From the NCBI GenBank assembly GCA_009930325.1, contig RZYO01000015.1:1-37447 (forward strand): a DNA stretch of 37,447 bases. The letters are read 5' to 3'. This DNA is from Spirochaetia bacterium. GTDB taxonomy: Bacteria; Spirochaetota; Spirochaetia; Sphaerochaetales; Sphaerochaetaceae. Made by a program: the position numbers and the translations under genes. The notes under the pieces are model-generated. The model did no database searches, was not told the origin of the DNA, and was given only the letters and a program-made list of their open reading frames with translations. Positions 7,695 through 16,352 of this stretch are shown here, piece by piece. Every line of letters begins with the position of its first letter. Position 1 is the stretch's first letter.

Positions 7695-9221
7695 ATGGAT
7701 AAACCTTTTTTTGAACTTAGAAGTATATCTAAATACTTTGCAAAAGTAATTGCAAATAAAGATGTTTCCTTCTCTGTTAATCGAGGTGAAGTGTTAGCTC
7801 TTTTAGGAGAAAATGGGGCTGGTAAGAGTACTTGTATGAAAATTCTTTATGGTCTCTATAATGCAGATGAAGGTCAAATCCTTAAAGATGGCAAACCTAT
7901 TGTAATAAAATCTCCTAAAGATGCAATGAGATATAAAATTTCAATGATTCAACAACATTTTTCTTTAGTATCAGCACATACTGTTACAGAGAATATTATA
8001 CTTGGAAACGTTAAAGGGCGAATAGACTGGCAGAAAGAAGAAGATAAAATACAAGCTCTTGCTGACAAATATGGTTTTAGTGTTGATTCTAGAAAAAAAA
8101 TTAAAGATTTAACTGTTGGAGAACAACAAAAAGTTGAAATATTAAAAGCTTTATATCTTGATGCTAATTTATTAATTATGGATGAACCTACTGCAGTATT
8201 AACACCTCAAGAAATTGATAATTTAATGGAATTTGTTCGAACATATTCAAAACAAGGAAATGCCGTAATTTTTATAACACATAAACTAAAAGAAGTAATG
8301 ACTGTAGCAAATAGAATTATTGTTATGAGATCAGGGATGGTTTATGGTAATGTTAAAAAAGATGAAACTGATGAAATTCAATTATCTAGAATGATGATTG
8401 AAAGTTCAATAGAAAAACTAGAAAATCCAAAATTTGATTCTATTAGCAATCAAGTTTGTGTTTCTATAAAAAATCTTACTGTAAAAGAGAATAATGAAAT
8501 ACCTTTATTAAAAGATATTTCTTTTGATATTCATAAAAGTGAAATATTCGGAATTGCTGGAGTCTCTGGAAATGGCCAACTTGAATTATGTATGGCTTTA
8601 TGTGGAGCTTTAAAAATAAATAGTGGTTCTATCTTTGTTAATGGAGTAGATATTTCATCTTATTCAATAAAAGATAGGATTGAAATGGGTATGGGATATG
8701 TTCCTTCAGACAGACATAGATATGGAATGGTAATGTCTATGAGTTTAGCTGAAAATATTTTATTAAAAACTAGCTATTCTAAAGAATGGAAAAAAAATGG
8801 TTTAATTGATAAAAAGAAGTTAAAAGATAAAACTAATAAAATATTAAAAGACTTTAAAGTTAAAGCTCCTGGCCCTTCTTCAATTGCAAAAGAGCTATCT
8901 GGTGGTAATCAGCAAAAGGTTATTGTTGGAAGAGAGGTTGAAAATTGTGGAGATTTTATAATTTTTGATCAACCTACAAGAGGTTTAGATTTAGGAGCAA
9001 TAAATAATGTACATGCTTCTATAATAAGAGAAAAAGAAAAAGGGAAAGCTATTATGTTAGTTTCTACTGAATTATCTGAAATATTCACTCTTTGTGATAG
9101 AGTTGCTATTTTTTATAAAGGAGAGATCCAAGGAATTTATAAAACAACAGATTTAAATAGTGAAAAAATAGGTCTTTTGATGGCAGGGTATAAAAATCAG
9201 GAGGAAAAAGAAAATGGATAA
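7695..9221 (+). CDS. Double-ABC ATPase of nucleoside/BMP-type importer (NupO/YufO-like)
   Basis: A 508-aa cytoplasmic ATPase with two tandem ABC modules, as in RbsA, YufO/NupO and RfuB. Module 1 has Walker A GENGAGKST (38-46), Q-loop IQQHFSL, signature LTVGEQQKVEI, Walker B LLIMDEPTAVLTP and the H-loop ITHK. Module 2 (from about residue 255) has the normal degenerate Walker A GVSGNGQ, an intact LSGGNQQK signature, and FDQPTRGLDLGA with Gln replacing the catalytic Glu, typical of the second module in this family. It powers the permease pair encoded just downstream and overlaps the next gene by 8 bases. Its first module is the natural comparison for the ABC domain fused to the histidine kinase at 2845-4686, which keeps the same general layout but has lost the signature. 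Confidence 0.93.
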   Translation: MDKPFFELRSISKYFAKVIANKDVSFSVNRGEVLALLGENGAGKSTCMKILYGLYNADEGQILKDGKPIVIKSPKDAMRYKISMIQQHFSLVSAHTVTENIILGNVKGRIDWQKEEDKIQALADKYGFSVDSRKKIKDLTVGEQQKVEILKALYLDANLLIMDEPTAVLTPQEIDNLMEFVRTYSKQGNAVIFITHKLKEVMTVANRIIVMRSGMVYGNVKKDETDEIQLSRMMIESSIEKLENPKFDSISNQVCVSIKNLTVKENNEIPLLKDISFDIHKSEIFGIAGVSGNGQLELCMALCGALKINSGSIFVNGVDISSYSIKDRIEMGMGYVPSDRHRYGMVMSMSLAENILLKTSYSKEWKKNGLIDKKKLKDKTNKILKDFKVKAPGPSSIAKELSGGNQQKVIVGREVENCGDFIIFDQPTRGLDLGAINNVHASIIREKEKGKAIMLVSTELSEIFTLCDRVAIFYKGEIQGIYKTTDLNSEKIGLLMAGYKNQEEKENG

Positions 9222-10263
9222 AAAGACTCGTGATATTTTAATCACTAGCTTCTTAGCAATCGTTTTTGGCTTAGTACTCAGTGGTTTTATGATTTTGTTC
9301 TTAGGTAAGAATCCTATTTCTGTTTTTGCCCTTCTTTTTTCTTCTATGTTTAGAGATGGCTATACAATTGGTGAAATTTTTGTAAAAGCAACGCCTCTTA
9401 TTTTTACATCTCTAGCTTTTGCTTTTACCTTTAAAGCTAATTTATTTAATATAGGAGCTCAAGGACAATTTTATATTGGTTCTTTAGTTGCAGTCTCTAT
9501 TTCATTATTAATTCCACATCCAATTGCAATTCCGATAGCTATAGTTTTATCATTTATTGCAAGTGGATTGTGGGGAGGAATGATTGGCTTTTTCAAAGCT
9601 AGATTTAAAGCCAATGAATTTCTAATTAGTATGATGAGTACTTATGTTGCATTAAATCTGATGAACTTCCTTTTACGTACGGTATTAATGGAATCAAAAG
9701 GAGAATATCCTCAAACAGAATCCTTAAGTAAAAGCACTTGGCTTTTAAAAATTGTTCCTCATACTCGGCTTCATTTTGGATTTATACTTGCAATAGTTGT
9801 TGCAATAGTCATTTGGTTATTATTATATAGAACTACATTAGGTTTTAGAATAAGAGCTGTTGGGCAAAACCAAGAAGCTGCAAGAATGAGTGGAGTTAAT
9901 CCTGAATGGATTTTCATTTTCGCCTTCTTTGTTAGTGGTGGTTTGGCTGGACTTGCTGGTATAACAGAAGTTAATGGTGTACAGCATATGCTTTTACAAG
10001 GTTTTAATCCATCAATAGGCTCATTAGGAATAGGAATAGCTATTTTAGCAAATGCAAATCCAATTGGAATAATTTTTGCTTCAATTCTTTTTGGAGCTTT
10101 ACAAGTTGGGGGAACTATTATGGGGCAAATATCTGGAGTTCCTTCTAGTATAATTGATCTTATGGAAGGATTTGTAATGGTTTTTGTTATTATTTCTTAC
10201 TATATAAGAAATAAATGGGAAATCAAAAGAGAAAAGAAATCATTAATAGAGGGGGACAAATAA
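9214..10263 (+). CDS. ABC transporter permease (NupP/YufP-like)
   Basis: The first integral membrane subunit of the importer, 349 aa, with about eight or more hydrophobic segments. The BPD_transp_2 family is indicated by the N-terminal GENPIS-like motif (LGKNPISVFALLFSSMF), FNIGAQGQFYIG, and the coupling-helix region GFRIRAVGQNQEAARMSGV. The ATPase coding sequence ends 8 bases inside this gene, and an AGGAGGA-type ribosome-binding site (near 9200) precedes the ATG. The last codon shares a base with the start of the next permease (TAATG). It would form a heterodimeric channel with that protein. Confidence 0.92.
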   Translation: MDKKTRDILITSFLAIVFGLVLSGFMILFLGKNPISVFALLFSSMFRDGYTIGEIFVKATPLIFTSLAFAFTFKANLFNIGAQGQFYIGSLVAVSISLLIPHPIAIPIAIVLSFIASGLWGGMIGFFKARFKANEFLISMMSTYVALNLMNFLLRTVLMESKGEYPQTESLSKSTWLLKIVPHTRLHFGFILAIVVAIVIWLLLYRTTLGFRIRAVGQNQEAARMSGVNPEWIFIFAFFVSGGLAGLAGITEVNGVQHMLLQGFNPSIGSLGIGIAILANANPIGIIFASILFGALQVGGTIMGQISGVPSSIIDLMEGFVMVFVIISYYIRNKWEIKREKKSLIEGDK

Positions 10264-11177
10264 TGATAGTAAATTTATTATCTCGAGCAATGATGATGAG
10301 TACCCCTTTACTTTTTGGGGCATTGTCAGAAGTTTTTTCTGAAAGAACAGGAATGATGGTTACCGCTATTGAAGGTATCTTTTTAATGGGTGCTTTGGCG
10401 GGGTTTACTACTGCATATATTTCAGGAAGTTTAGGCCTAGGATTATTGTTTGCAGCTTTAGCTGGTCTTTTAGTTGCAATTCTTTATGCTTACCTTTGTG
10501 TTACATTAAAGCAACATCAAATTGTTACTGGAACCGCTATTAATATTTTAGTTGCTGGTTTGTGTTCTTTTTTACAAAGAGTTGTTTTTGGAGTTCCTTT
10601 ATCTCCTTTAACAGTAGAACCTTTTCAGAAAATTGCAATTCCTCTTCTTTCAAAGATCCCTGTACTAGGACCAATATTTTTTAATCAAAATATTTTAACT
10701 TATTCAGTTTACTTTTTAGTTCCTCTTGGATTTTTTATATTATATAAAACTTCACTAGGTTTAATAATAAGATCAACTGGAGAAAATCCAGAAGCAGTTG
10801 ATGTTTCTGGTATCAATGTTTCAAGAGTAAGGTTTATTGCAGTAATGTTCTCTGGCTTGATGTGTGGTATTGCTGGTGCTTTTTATTCAATTGGATATTT
10901 AGGAATGTTTACCACAAATATCATTGGAGGTAGAGGTTGGATTGCTTTTGCTATATGTTTCTTAGGAAACTGGAATCCTATAGGCGCTTTTATTGGAACA
11001 ATTATATTTGGATTAGCTGAGGCTTTTGCAATATTAATGCAATCAAGTTCAATATCATTTCTTCCAAATGAGTTATTTATTGCACTTCCATATATTTTAA
11101 CGATTATACTAACAATTAGTAGAAAGTCATTTAATGTGCCTGCAAAATTAGGTACTGCATATGTTAAAGAAAATTAA
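10263..11177 (+). CDS. ABC transporter permease (NupQ/YufQ-like)
   Basis: The second membrane subunit, 304 aa, also BPD_transp_2. It has the family N-terminus TPLLFGALSEVFSERTGM, which leads into ITAIEGI-like VTAIEGIFLMGA, and a coupling region GLIIRSTGENPEAVDVSGI. I start it at the ATG at 10263, which overlaps the previous stop as TAATG and is preceded by GAGGGGG. A longer reading from 10215 would add an unnatural charged leader. It is the last gene of the operon; a strong terminator follows within 30 bases. Expression is presumably tied to the sigma54 promoter upstream of the binding-protein gene. Confidence 0.92.
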   Translation: MIVNLLSRAMMMSTPLLFGALSEVFSERTGMMVTAIEGIFLMGALAGFTTAYISGSLGLGLLFAALAGLLVAILYAYLCVTLKQHQIVTGTAINILVAGLCSFLQRVVFGVPLSPLTVEPFQKIAIPLLSKIPVLGPIFFNQNILTYSVYFLVPLGFFILYKTSLGLIIRSTGENPEAVDVSGINVSRVRFIAVMFSGLMCGIAGAFYSIGYLGMFTTNIIGGRGWIAFAICFLGNWNPIGAFIGTIIFGLAEAFAILMQSSSISFLPNELFIALPYILTIILTISRKSFNVPAKLGTAYVKEN

Positions 11178-11204
11178 ATAATTTAAAAGAGTTAATAAAA
11201 TATT

Positions 11205-11229
11205 CGCCATTCTTTTGAATGGCGTTTTT
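11205..11229 (+). terminator. Terminator of the transporter operon
   Basis: CGCCATTC (11205-11212) and GAATGGCG (11217-11224) pair around TTTT and are followed by TTTTT, a textbook rho-independent terminator in the plus direction. Confidence 0.92.
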
Positions 11230-11233
11230 GCTT

Positions 11234-11833
11234 TTAATAAACTTTTGAAAATTCTTTTAATATTTCTTGGTCTGAATCTAATTCTTCATCTTTAACAATT
11301 TCAATTGGAACCCATACTTTTTGCAAAGTTCCAGAATTTTCAGAATATATACAAACTTTATTGTTTCTTTTATCTACTTTAATTATTTCACCATTAAAAG
11401 TTGCTAGAGGGCCTGAAATAACATTTACTTTAGACCCAATTTCTAATGTAATTTTTGAAGGAGTGATGGTCCCATTATGGGAAAAAATCCAAGAAGCATA
11501 AATATAATCATTTCTTTCAAGTTTATATGAAATATTTTTTGATTTATTTTCAATAGAATTTTTACTTTCAACAAGGCCATAACAATCAGTAATTTTTCTA
11601 AAATCTCTCGAGTATATATCTAATTCAATTTCAGATTTTATAAATAAATATCCAGGTGTTAAGGGCTTATTAACATTTTCAAAGGTTTTTCCTTTTTTAA
11701 TTTTATATTGTTTTGTAGGAAATAAAACTTGAAAGAATATAGAAGTATCAAATGTTTTTTTTAAATAATTTTCTATTTCTTCTTTTATTTTTGTCTCTTT
11801 TGAGACTCTACATGCGATACAATAATAATTCAT
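11234..11833 (-). CDS. NusG-family antitermination protein (NusG paralogue, LoaP/RfaH-like)
   Basis: A 199-aa NusG-like protein. Residues ~1-105 form the NGN domain that binds RNA polymerase, beginning MNYYCIACRV and containing LTPGYLFIK. Residues ~130-185 form a KOW domain with GSKVNVISGPLATFNGEI. The core nusG normally sits beside secE and rplK. This isolated copy opposite galE is therefore more likely a specialised paralogue such as LoaP or RfaH, which suppress pausing and termination on particular long operons, often polysaccharide genes. No long operon starts here, so its target is elsewhere or unknown. I see no good Shine-Dalgarno sequence before the ATG. A possible minus-strand -10 (TATAAT, 11883-11878) lies about 45 bases upstream. 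Confidence 0.82.
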   Translation of the reverse strand: MNYYCIACRVSKETKIKEEIENYLKKTFDTSIFFQVLFPTKQYKIKKGKTFENVNKPLTPGYLFIKSEIELDIYSRDFRKITDCYGLVESKNSIENKSKNISYKLERNDYIYASWIFSHNGTITPSKITLEIGSKVNVISGPLATFNGEIIKVDKRNNKVCIYSENSGTLQKVWVPIEIVKDEELDSDQEILKEFSKVY

Positions 11834-11968
11834 AGTATGAAAAATACTTTATAAAAGACCTTTTATCAAGGAAAATTATTATACTATGTTAAATATATTT
11901 ATAAAAAGAGGATATTGTGCAAAAAATATAGAATTTTAGCTCTTAACAAAAATTGAATTATGATAGAA

Positions 11969-11974
11969 TATAAT
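11969..11974 (+). promoter_or_regulatory. Candidate -10 box of galE
   Basis: A perfect TATAAT lies about 43 bases before the galE ATG. The nearest -35-like hexamer, TTAACA (11943-11948), is 20 bases away, longer than ideal, so only the -10 is proposed. Confidence 0.4.
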
Positions 11975-12016
11975 AGTATGTAGAGAATTTGATTCTTATA
12001 TCATGAGAGGTAACAT

Positions 12017-13024
12017 ATGAAAATATTATTAACAGGTGGTGCGGGCTATATTGCTTCACATACATGTATTGAGTTGGTTAAAGCAAATCATGAGCCAGTA
12101 ATTGTAGATAACTTTTATAATAGTCAAAAAGAAGCAATTAAAAGGGTAGAAGCAATTGTTGGAAAATCAATTGCTTATTATGAAGCAGATGTTTGTGATA
12201 AAGAAGCAATGAGATCTATTTTTGAAGAAAACAAGTTTGACGCAATTATTCATTTTGCAGGATATAAAGCTGTTGGAGAATCTGTTTCTAAACCAATTGC
12301 TTATTATAGAAATAATATTGATTCTACATTAACAATTTGCGAATTAATGAAAGAATATAATGTTAATAAAATAGTATTTAGTTCTTCAGCTACTGTTTAT
12401 GGATTGGCAGAGGTTGTTCCTCTAAAAGAAGGAATGCCAACAGGTTGTACAAATCCTTATGGTTGGACAAAATATATGATTGAACAAATTTTAAGTGATT
12501 TTGCTGCTGCAAATAAAGATATTTCAGTTGTATTACTTAGATACTTTAATCCAATTGGAGCACATGAATCTGGAATGATTGGCGAAGACCCTGTTGGAAT
12601 TCCAAACAATCTAATGCCATATATTTGCCAAGTCGCTGTTGGGAAATTACAGAAATTATCTATTTTTGGAGATGATTATCCAACTCCTGATGGAACAGGG
12701 GTAAGAGACTATATTCATGTTGTTGATTTAGCACGTGGACATGTAGCTGCTTGTGAATATGATCATAATGGTACAGAAATAATTAATCTTGGAACAGGAA
12801 TTGGATATAGTGTCTTAGATATGGTAAAAGCTTTTGAAAAGGCAAATAATATAAAGATTCCATATCAAATAGCTCCAAGACGTTCTGGTGATATTGCAAC
12901 TTGTTATGCTGATGCTTCAAAAGCAAAAGAATTATTAAATTGGGAAGCCAAATATGATTTGACAACTATGTGTAGAGATGCTTGGAATTGGCAAAGTAAG
13001 AATCCAAAAGGTTATAATAAATAA
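12017..13024 (+). CDS. galE: UDP-glucose 4-epimerase
   Basis: Interconverts UDP-glucose and UDP-galactose with bound NAD, supplying galactosyl donors for surface polysaccharide or feeding the Leloir pathway. The 335-aa protein shows the NAD-binding GGAGYIASH (residues 7-15), the catalytic SSSATVYG with Ser/Thr, and YGWTKYMIEQ containing the Tyr-x-x-x-Lys pair. RYFNPIGAHESG and the GDGTG-like TPDGTGVRDYIHVVDLA are both diagnostic of GalE. GAGAGGT precedes the ATG by seven bases. It is a single gene, divergent from the NusG paralogue and closed by a terminator at 13057-13100. Confidence 0.96.
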   Translation: MKILLTGGAGYIASHTCIELVKANHEPVIVDNFYNSQKEAIKRVEAIVGKSIAYYEADVCDKEAMRSIFEENKFDAIIHFAGYKAVGESVSKPIAYYRNNIDSTLTICELMKEYNVNKIVFSSSATVYGLAEVVPLKEGMPTGCTNPYGWTKYMIEQILSDFAAANKDISVVLLRYFNPIGAHESGMIGEDPVGIPNNLMPYICQVAVGKLQKLSIFGDDYPTPDGTGVRDYIHVVDLARGHVAACEYDHNGTEIINLGTGIGYSVLDMVKAFEKANNIKIPYQIAPRRSGDIATCYADASKAKELLNWEAKYDLTTMCRDAWNWQSKNPKGYNK

Positions 13025-13056
13025 TAAAAATTTATAATAAATACATAATATATTTT

Positions 13057-13100
13057 ACTGTTGATTGTGTCTTTTTTGGACAAATCAGCAGTTTTTTTTT
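13057..13100 (+). terminator. Terminator of galE
   Basis: ACTGTTGATTGT (from 13057) pairs imperfectly with ACAAATCAGCAGT (ending 13092). One wobble/mismatch and one bulge are present, and a run of nine Ts follows. Confidence 0.8.
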
Positions 13101-13279
13101 CAAATATTTAAATTATTATAACAAGTTTGTTTTTAAAAAGAATATTATAAAAAAAAATAGACAACTTAATTCAAAAGTCAAAAAACTAGACAATTTTATA
13201 TAAAAAATGATTTTTTTTGTCTTGCGGGCATAAGATATCTCTTTTAGTCTTTTGAATATAAAACAAAAGGAGAAAATAA
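13101..13279 (+). promoter_or_regulatory. Leader region of the tct operon, possible operator half-sites
   Basis: No gene is present. TTCAAAAG (13170-13177) and its inverse CTTTTGAA (13249-13256) are 72 bases apart, and TAGACAA occurs twice between 13158 and 13194. These could be regulator sites for the nearby GntR-type protein, but I see no clear -35/-10 pair. The ribosome-binding site AAAGGAG lies just before tctC. Confidence 0.3.
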
Positions 13280-14255
13280 ATGAAGAAACGATTTTTAATG
13301 TTATTAATGTGTTTAGTAAGTATTTCTATGTTGTTTGCAAATGGAACAACCGAATCAAAGAGTGATGATCCAGTATTAAATTGGCCTGAAGAACCAATTA
13401 ATGTAATTTGTCCTTGGGCTGTTGGTGGAGTAGCTGATTTAGTAAATAGAAAAGCGGCAGTTTATGGGGAAGAATTATTAGGTCAACCTGTATTAGCTAC
13501 TAATGAATTAGGTGCTGGTGGTAATGTTGCTTTAACAAATTTCTTAAAAAACAAACCAAATTCATATAATTTAATTTTTGGAGGCGAAGGGGGGGGTCTC
13601 AATAGCTCCAAATGTTGAAGGAAAAGAAGCAATCATGTTTAAATATGATGATTTTGTTCCTGTCATGAATATGTATACCGCTACTTTCGTAATGACAGCA
13701 GATGCTTCATTAAATATTAATAATTTAGATGATTTAAAAGAATATGGAAAAACTCATGATTGCCAAGTTGCAGTAAATGGTATTTCTGGTTCAGAGGCTT
13801 TCTTAGCAAAAGCCTTGTTTAAAGAATTAGGTATTCAATTAACTCTTGTAAGTTATAATGGTGCAAATTTAGCTCTTGATGCAGTTGCAAAAGGTGAAAC
13901 AGCATTTGCTATTTCTCACCAGTCTCAAGCTAAAGGTGCTGTTGAAGGTGGATTAATTAAGCCTGTAACTGTATTTAGTAAAGACCCAGTATCTAATGAT
14001 TTATTTAAAGATGTTAAACCTGTTGGAGCTTATGGTATTGATGCTTACTATCCAAATACATGTTTCTTATTAGCAAGAAAAGGAACATCTCCTCAAGTTG
14101 TTGAAAAAATAAGAAATGCTTATTTAACAATTATGCAAAAAGATGATGTTAAAGCTTTATTTGCGAAATTAATGATTGAATCATGTGATTGGACTGCTCA
14201 AGATATGGATAACCATATTGCGCATGTAATTCAAATAGTAAAAGACAATCAATAA
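13280..14255 (+). pseudogene. tctC: tctC: tripartite tricarboxylate transporter binding protein, frameshifted at a G8 tract
   Basis: The periplasmic receptor of a TctCBA secondary transporter. The signal peptide ends LFANGTTES, and the mature start contains the TctC motif INVICPWAVGGVADLVNR. The frame breaks at a run of eight Gs (13589-13596): the first frame gives 112 aa and ends at 13618, while the rest continues in the next frame to 14255. Removing one G restores a normal continuous reading (...GGEGGVSIAPN...) of 324 aa, the usual family length. All other sequence is intact, including the C-terminal dimer-like region. This is either a phase-variable OFF state, a fresh mutation or a homopolymer sequencing error. 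The surviving downstream gene order tctB-tctA confirms identity. The substrate is unknown: family members carry tricarboxylates and many other organic acids. Confidence 0.88.
13589..13596 (+). repeat. Homopolymeric G8 tract causing the tctC frameshift
   Basis: Eight consecutive Gs inside an AT-rich coding region. Seven Gs would keep tctC open. Such tracts are typical slipped-strand mispairing sites and also typical sites of sequencing indels. Confidence 0.85.
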
Positions 14256-14263
14256 ATAATATA

Positions 14264-14299
14264 ATATAAAGATGGTCTAATAATAGGCCATCTTTATAT
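14264..14299 (+). terminator. Intercistronic hairpin between tctC and tctB
   Basis: ATATAAAGATGG (14264-14275) and CCATCTTTATAT (14288-14299) pair perfectly over 12 bp, with a few more pairs in the loop. No T run follows, so it is more likely a stabiliser or partial terminator that favours binding-protein mRNA. Confidence 0.6.
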
Positions 14300-14319
14300 A
14301 TAAATTTTAAAGGATAAAT

Positions 14320-14835
14320 ATGATTAATTTTATAGAAAAAATAGATAATTATATTGATAAAATTGCTTTAAAATTAGAAAAACGAAAAATTACAATACCA
14401 ATAAATATAGTAGGAGCAATACTTTTTATTATTGTATCAATTGTTCTTTTGATTTTAGTTCCATCACAAATAAAAATAAATACAAAAGCAATGGTGAATG
14501 CAAGAACTTTTCCTGTTTTGATGCTTAGAATAATGCTTGTTTTTTCAATTATTTTGTTAATTAAAGATATTATTTTCTTAGTAAAGAAAAAAGAAATAGA
14601 GAAGAAAGAAATAAATTTATTAGTAGAAGTACGCTTTTTAATTCTATTAGCAATGTTAATAGTTTTTTTAGTAATGCTTTATTATACAACTTTTATAATA
14701 AGTTCTATTGTTTTTGGGTTTTTGATGCTTTTATTTTTTAGATCAAAAAAAATTATTAATTATATAATTGTATTTTTAGCAGCTATTTTGATTGGATATC
14801 TTTTCCAAAATGTACTTCATGTACGCTTACCATAG
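14320..14835 (+). CDS. tctB: Tripartite tricarboxylate transporter small membrane subunit TctB
   Basis: A 171-aa protein with four hydrophobic segments (about residues 28-48, 65-85, 104-124 and 128-160), the topology and size of TctB. Its sequence is poorly conserved, so identification rests on size, topology and position directly before tctA. AAAGGATAAAT precedes the ATG. With TctA it forms the membrane part of an ion-coupled uptake system served by TctC. Confidence 0.85.
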   Translation: MINFIEKIDNYIDKIALKLEKRKITIPINIVGAILFIIVSIVLLILVPSQIKINTKAMVNARTFPVLMLRIMLVFSIILLIKDIIFLVKKKEIEKKEINLLVEVRFLILLAMLIVFLVMLYYTTFIISSIVFGFLMLLFFRSKKIINYIIVFLAAILIGYLFQNVLHVRLP

Positions 14836-14846
14836 GAGATTATTAA

Positions 14847-16352
14847 ATGGATTTATTTTTACAAGGAAGTTCCTTATTATTTAATATTCCTAATTTTCTT
14901 TATATGAATTTAGGATTACTCCTTGGTGTAATTTTTGGAGCTATTCCAGGGTTAACTGTAATACTATGTATTGTTCTATTTTTACCTTTTACTTATTCCT
15001 TGCAAGCTGTAGAGTCCTTTATGTTCTTATTAGGAATATATTGTGCTGGCTCTTATGGTGGATCAATTTCAGCAATATTAATTAAAACACCTAGAACACC
15101 TCATGCAGCAGCAACAATGCTAGATGGAAACCCTCTTTCAAAAAGAGGTCAGAGTATGAAAGCTTTGAACTTAGCTTTAAATGCTTCGACTTTTGGTGGT
15201 ATTTTTTCTGCACTAGTTTTATTGTTTTTTGCACCACAAGTTGCAAAATTTGCTCAAATGATGGGAACTCCAGAGTATTTTTTGATTTGTGCATTTGGTT
15301 TAACAATAATAGCCGGAGTATCAGGTAACAATATTATTAAGGGAGTAATTACAGGCTCTTTTGGTCTTTTTTTAGCTACTATTGGAATTGATGCTATGTC
15401 AGGTGGAACTAGATTTATCTTTAATAATATAAATCTATATTCTGGTATTGCTTTAGTTATATCTTTGATAGGTTTATTTGCTTTATCTGAAGTTTTAGCA
15501 AAGAGTGAGAAAGCTGAAAAGAAAAATAAAGTTGATACTTCTCTTTTGAAAAAAGAAAATTCAAAGCTGACAAAAGAAGAAAAAAAGAGAATTAGAAAAC
15601 CAATGCTATTATCAGCAATAATTGGTGTAATAATAGGAATAATTCCAGGAACCGGAGCTTCTATGGCTAGTTTCTTTAGTTATGATAGAGCTAAAAAAAT
15701 GAGTAAATATCCACAAGAATTTGGAAATGGTTCAATTGAAGGAATTAGTGCTTGTGAAACTGCAAATAATGCTGTAACAGGTGCTACTTTAATTCCATTA
15801 TTAACAATGGGTATTCCCGGTGATGGTTCAGTTGCAATTATGCTTGGAGCTTTAATGATAAATGGATTAACCCCCGGTCCAAATCTTTTTGTAGAAAATG
15901 GACCTATTATGTATGCCATAATGATAGGTTTAATATTTGTTAATTTATTTATGTTTCTACAAGGAAAATTTTTAACAAAATGGTTTGCAAAAATAATTTC
16001 TGTTCCTGTAGAAGTTTTAACCCCAATAATTGTTATGTTCTGTTTTGCAGGAGCTTTTAGTGTTAATTCATCTTTATTTGATATAGCTGTTACTCTTGTT
16101 TTCGCAGTGATTGCTTATATTATAAATAAATTAGGATTTTCAACTATTCCTGTTTTATTAGGTTTAGTTTTAGGGGCTTTAACAGAAGAAAATTTTAGAA
16201 GGTCATTAGTTTTGAGTGGTGGAAAATGGTCTATATTTATTTCTAGTCCAATTTGTATTGTATTTTTATCATTTATTATTATAACAGTATTCTTAATAGT
16301 AAAAAGTCAATTTAAAGATGACAACAAAGGAGAAAAAAATGAGCAAAAATAA
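14847..16352 (+). CDS. tctA: Tripartite tricarboxylate transporter large permease TctA
   Basis: A 501-aa membrane protein with about 11-12 transmembrane segments. It carries the TctA hallmarks: an N-terminal GAIPGLTVILCIVLFLPFTY motif, GSYGGSISAILIKTPRTP, and, in the second half, the related GIIPGTGASMASFFSYD followed by TLIPLLTMGIPGDG. It is the main translocation subunit for the substrate delivered by TctC. It starts 11 bases after tctB and overlaps the sulfatase gene by 14 bases, so transporter and sulfatase form one operon. The sequence is intact despite the frameshift in tctC. Confidence 0.94.
   Translation: MDLFLQGSSLLFNIPNFLYMNLGLLLGVIFGAIPGLTVILCIVLFLPFTYSLQAVESFMFLLGIYCAGSYGGSISAILIKTPRTPHAAATMLDGNPLSKRGQSMKALNLALNASTFGGIFSALVLLFFAPQVAKFAQMMGTPEYFLICAFGLTIIAGVSGNNIIKGVITGSFGLFLATIGIDAMSGGTRFIFNNINLYSGIALVISLIGLFALSEVLAKSEKAEKKNKVDTSLLKKENSKLTKEEKKRIRKPMLLSAIIGVIIGIIPGTGASMASFFSYDRAKKMSKYPQEFGNGSIEGISACETANNAVTGATLIPLLTMGIPGDGSVAIMLGALMINGLTPGPNLFVENGPIMYAIMIGLIFVNLFMFLQGKFLTKWFAKIISVPVEVLTPIIVMFCFAGAFSVNSSLFDIAVTLVFAVIAYIINKLGFSTIPVLLGLVLGALTEENFRRSLVLSGGKWSIFISSPICIVFLSFIIITVFLIVKSQFKDDNKGEKNEQK

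Noticed and set aside
8871-8890. Second sigma54-like sequence (TGGCCC...TTGCA)
   Set aside because: The GG-to-GC distance is 15 rather than 12 and it lies inside the ATPase coding sequence.
13578-13620. Programmed ribosomal frameshifting in tctC
   Set aside because: Restoring the frame needs a +1 shift. The site lacks a stop codon or stimulatory structure at the slip, and TctC families do not use recoding; an indel in the G run is simpler.
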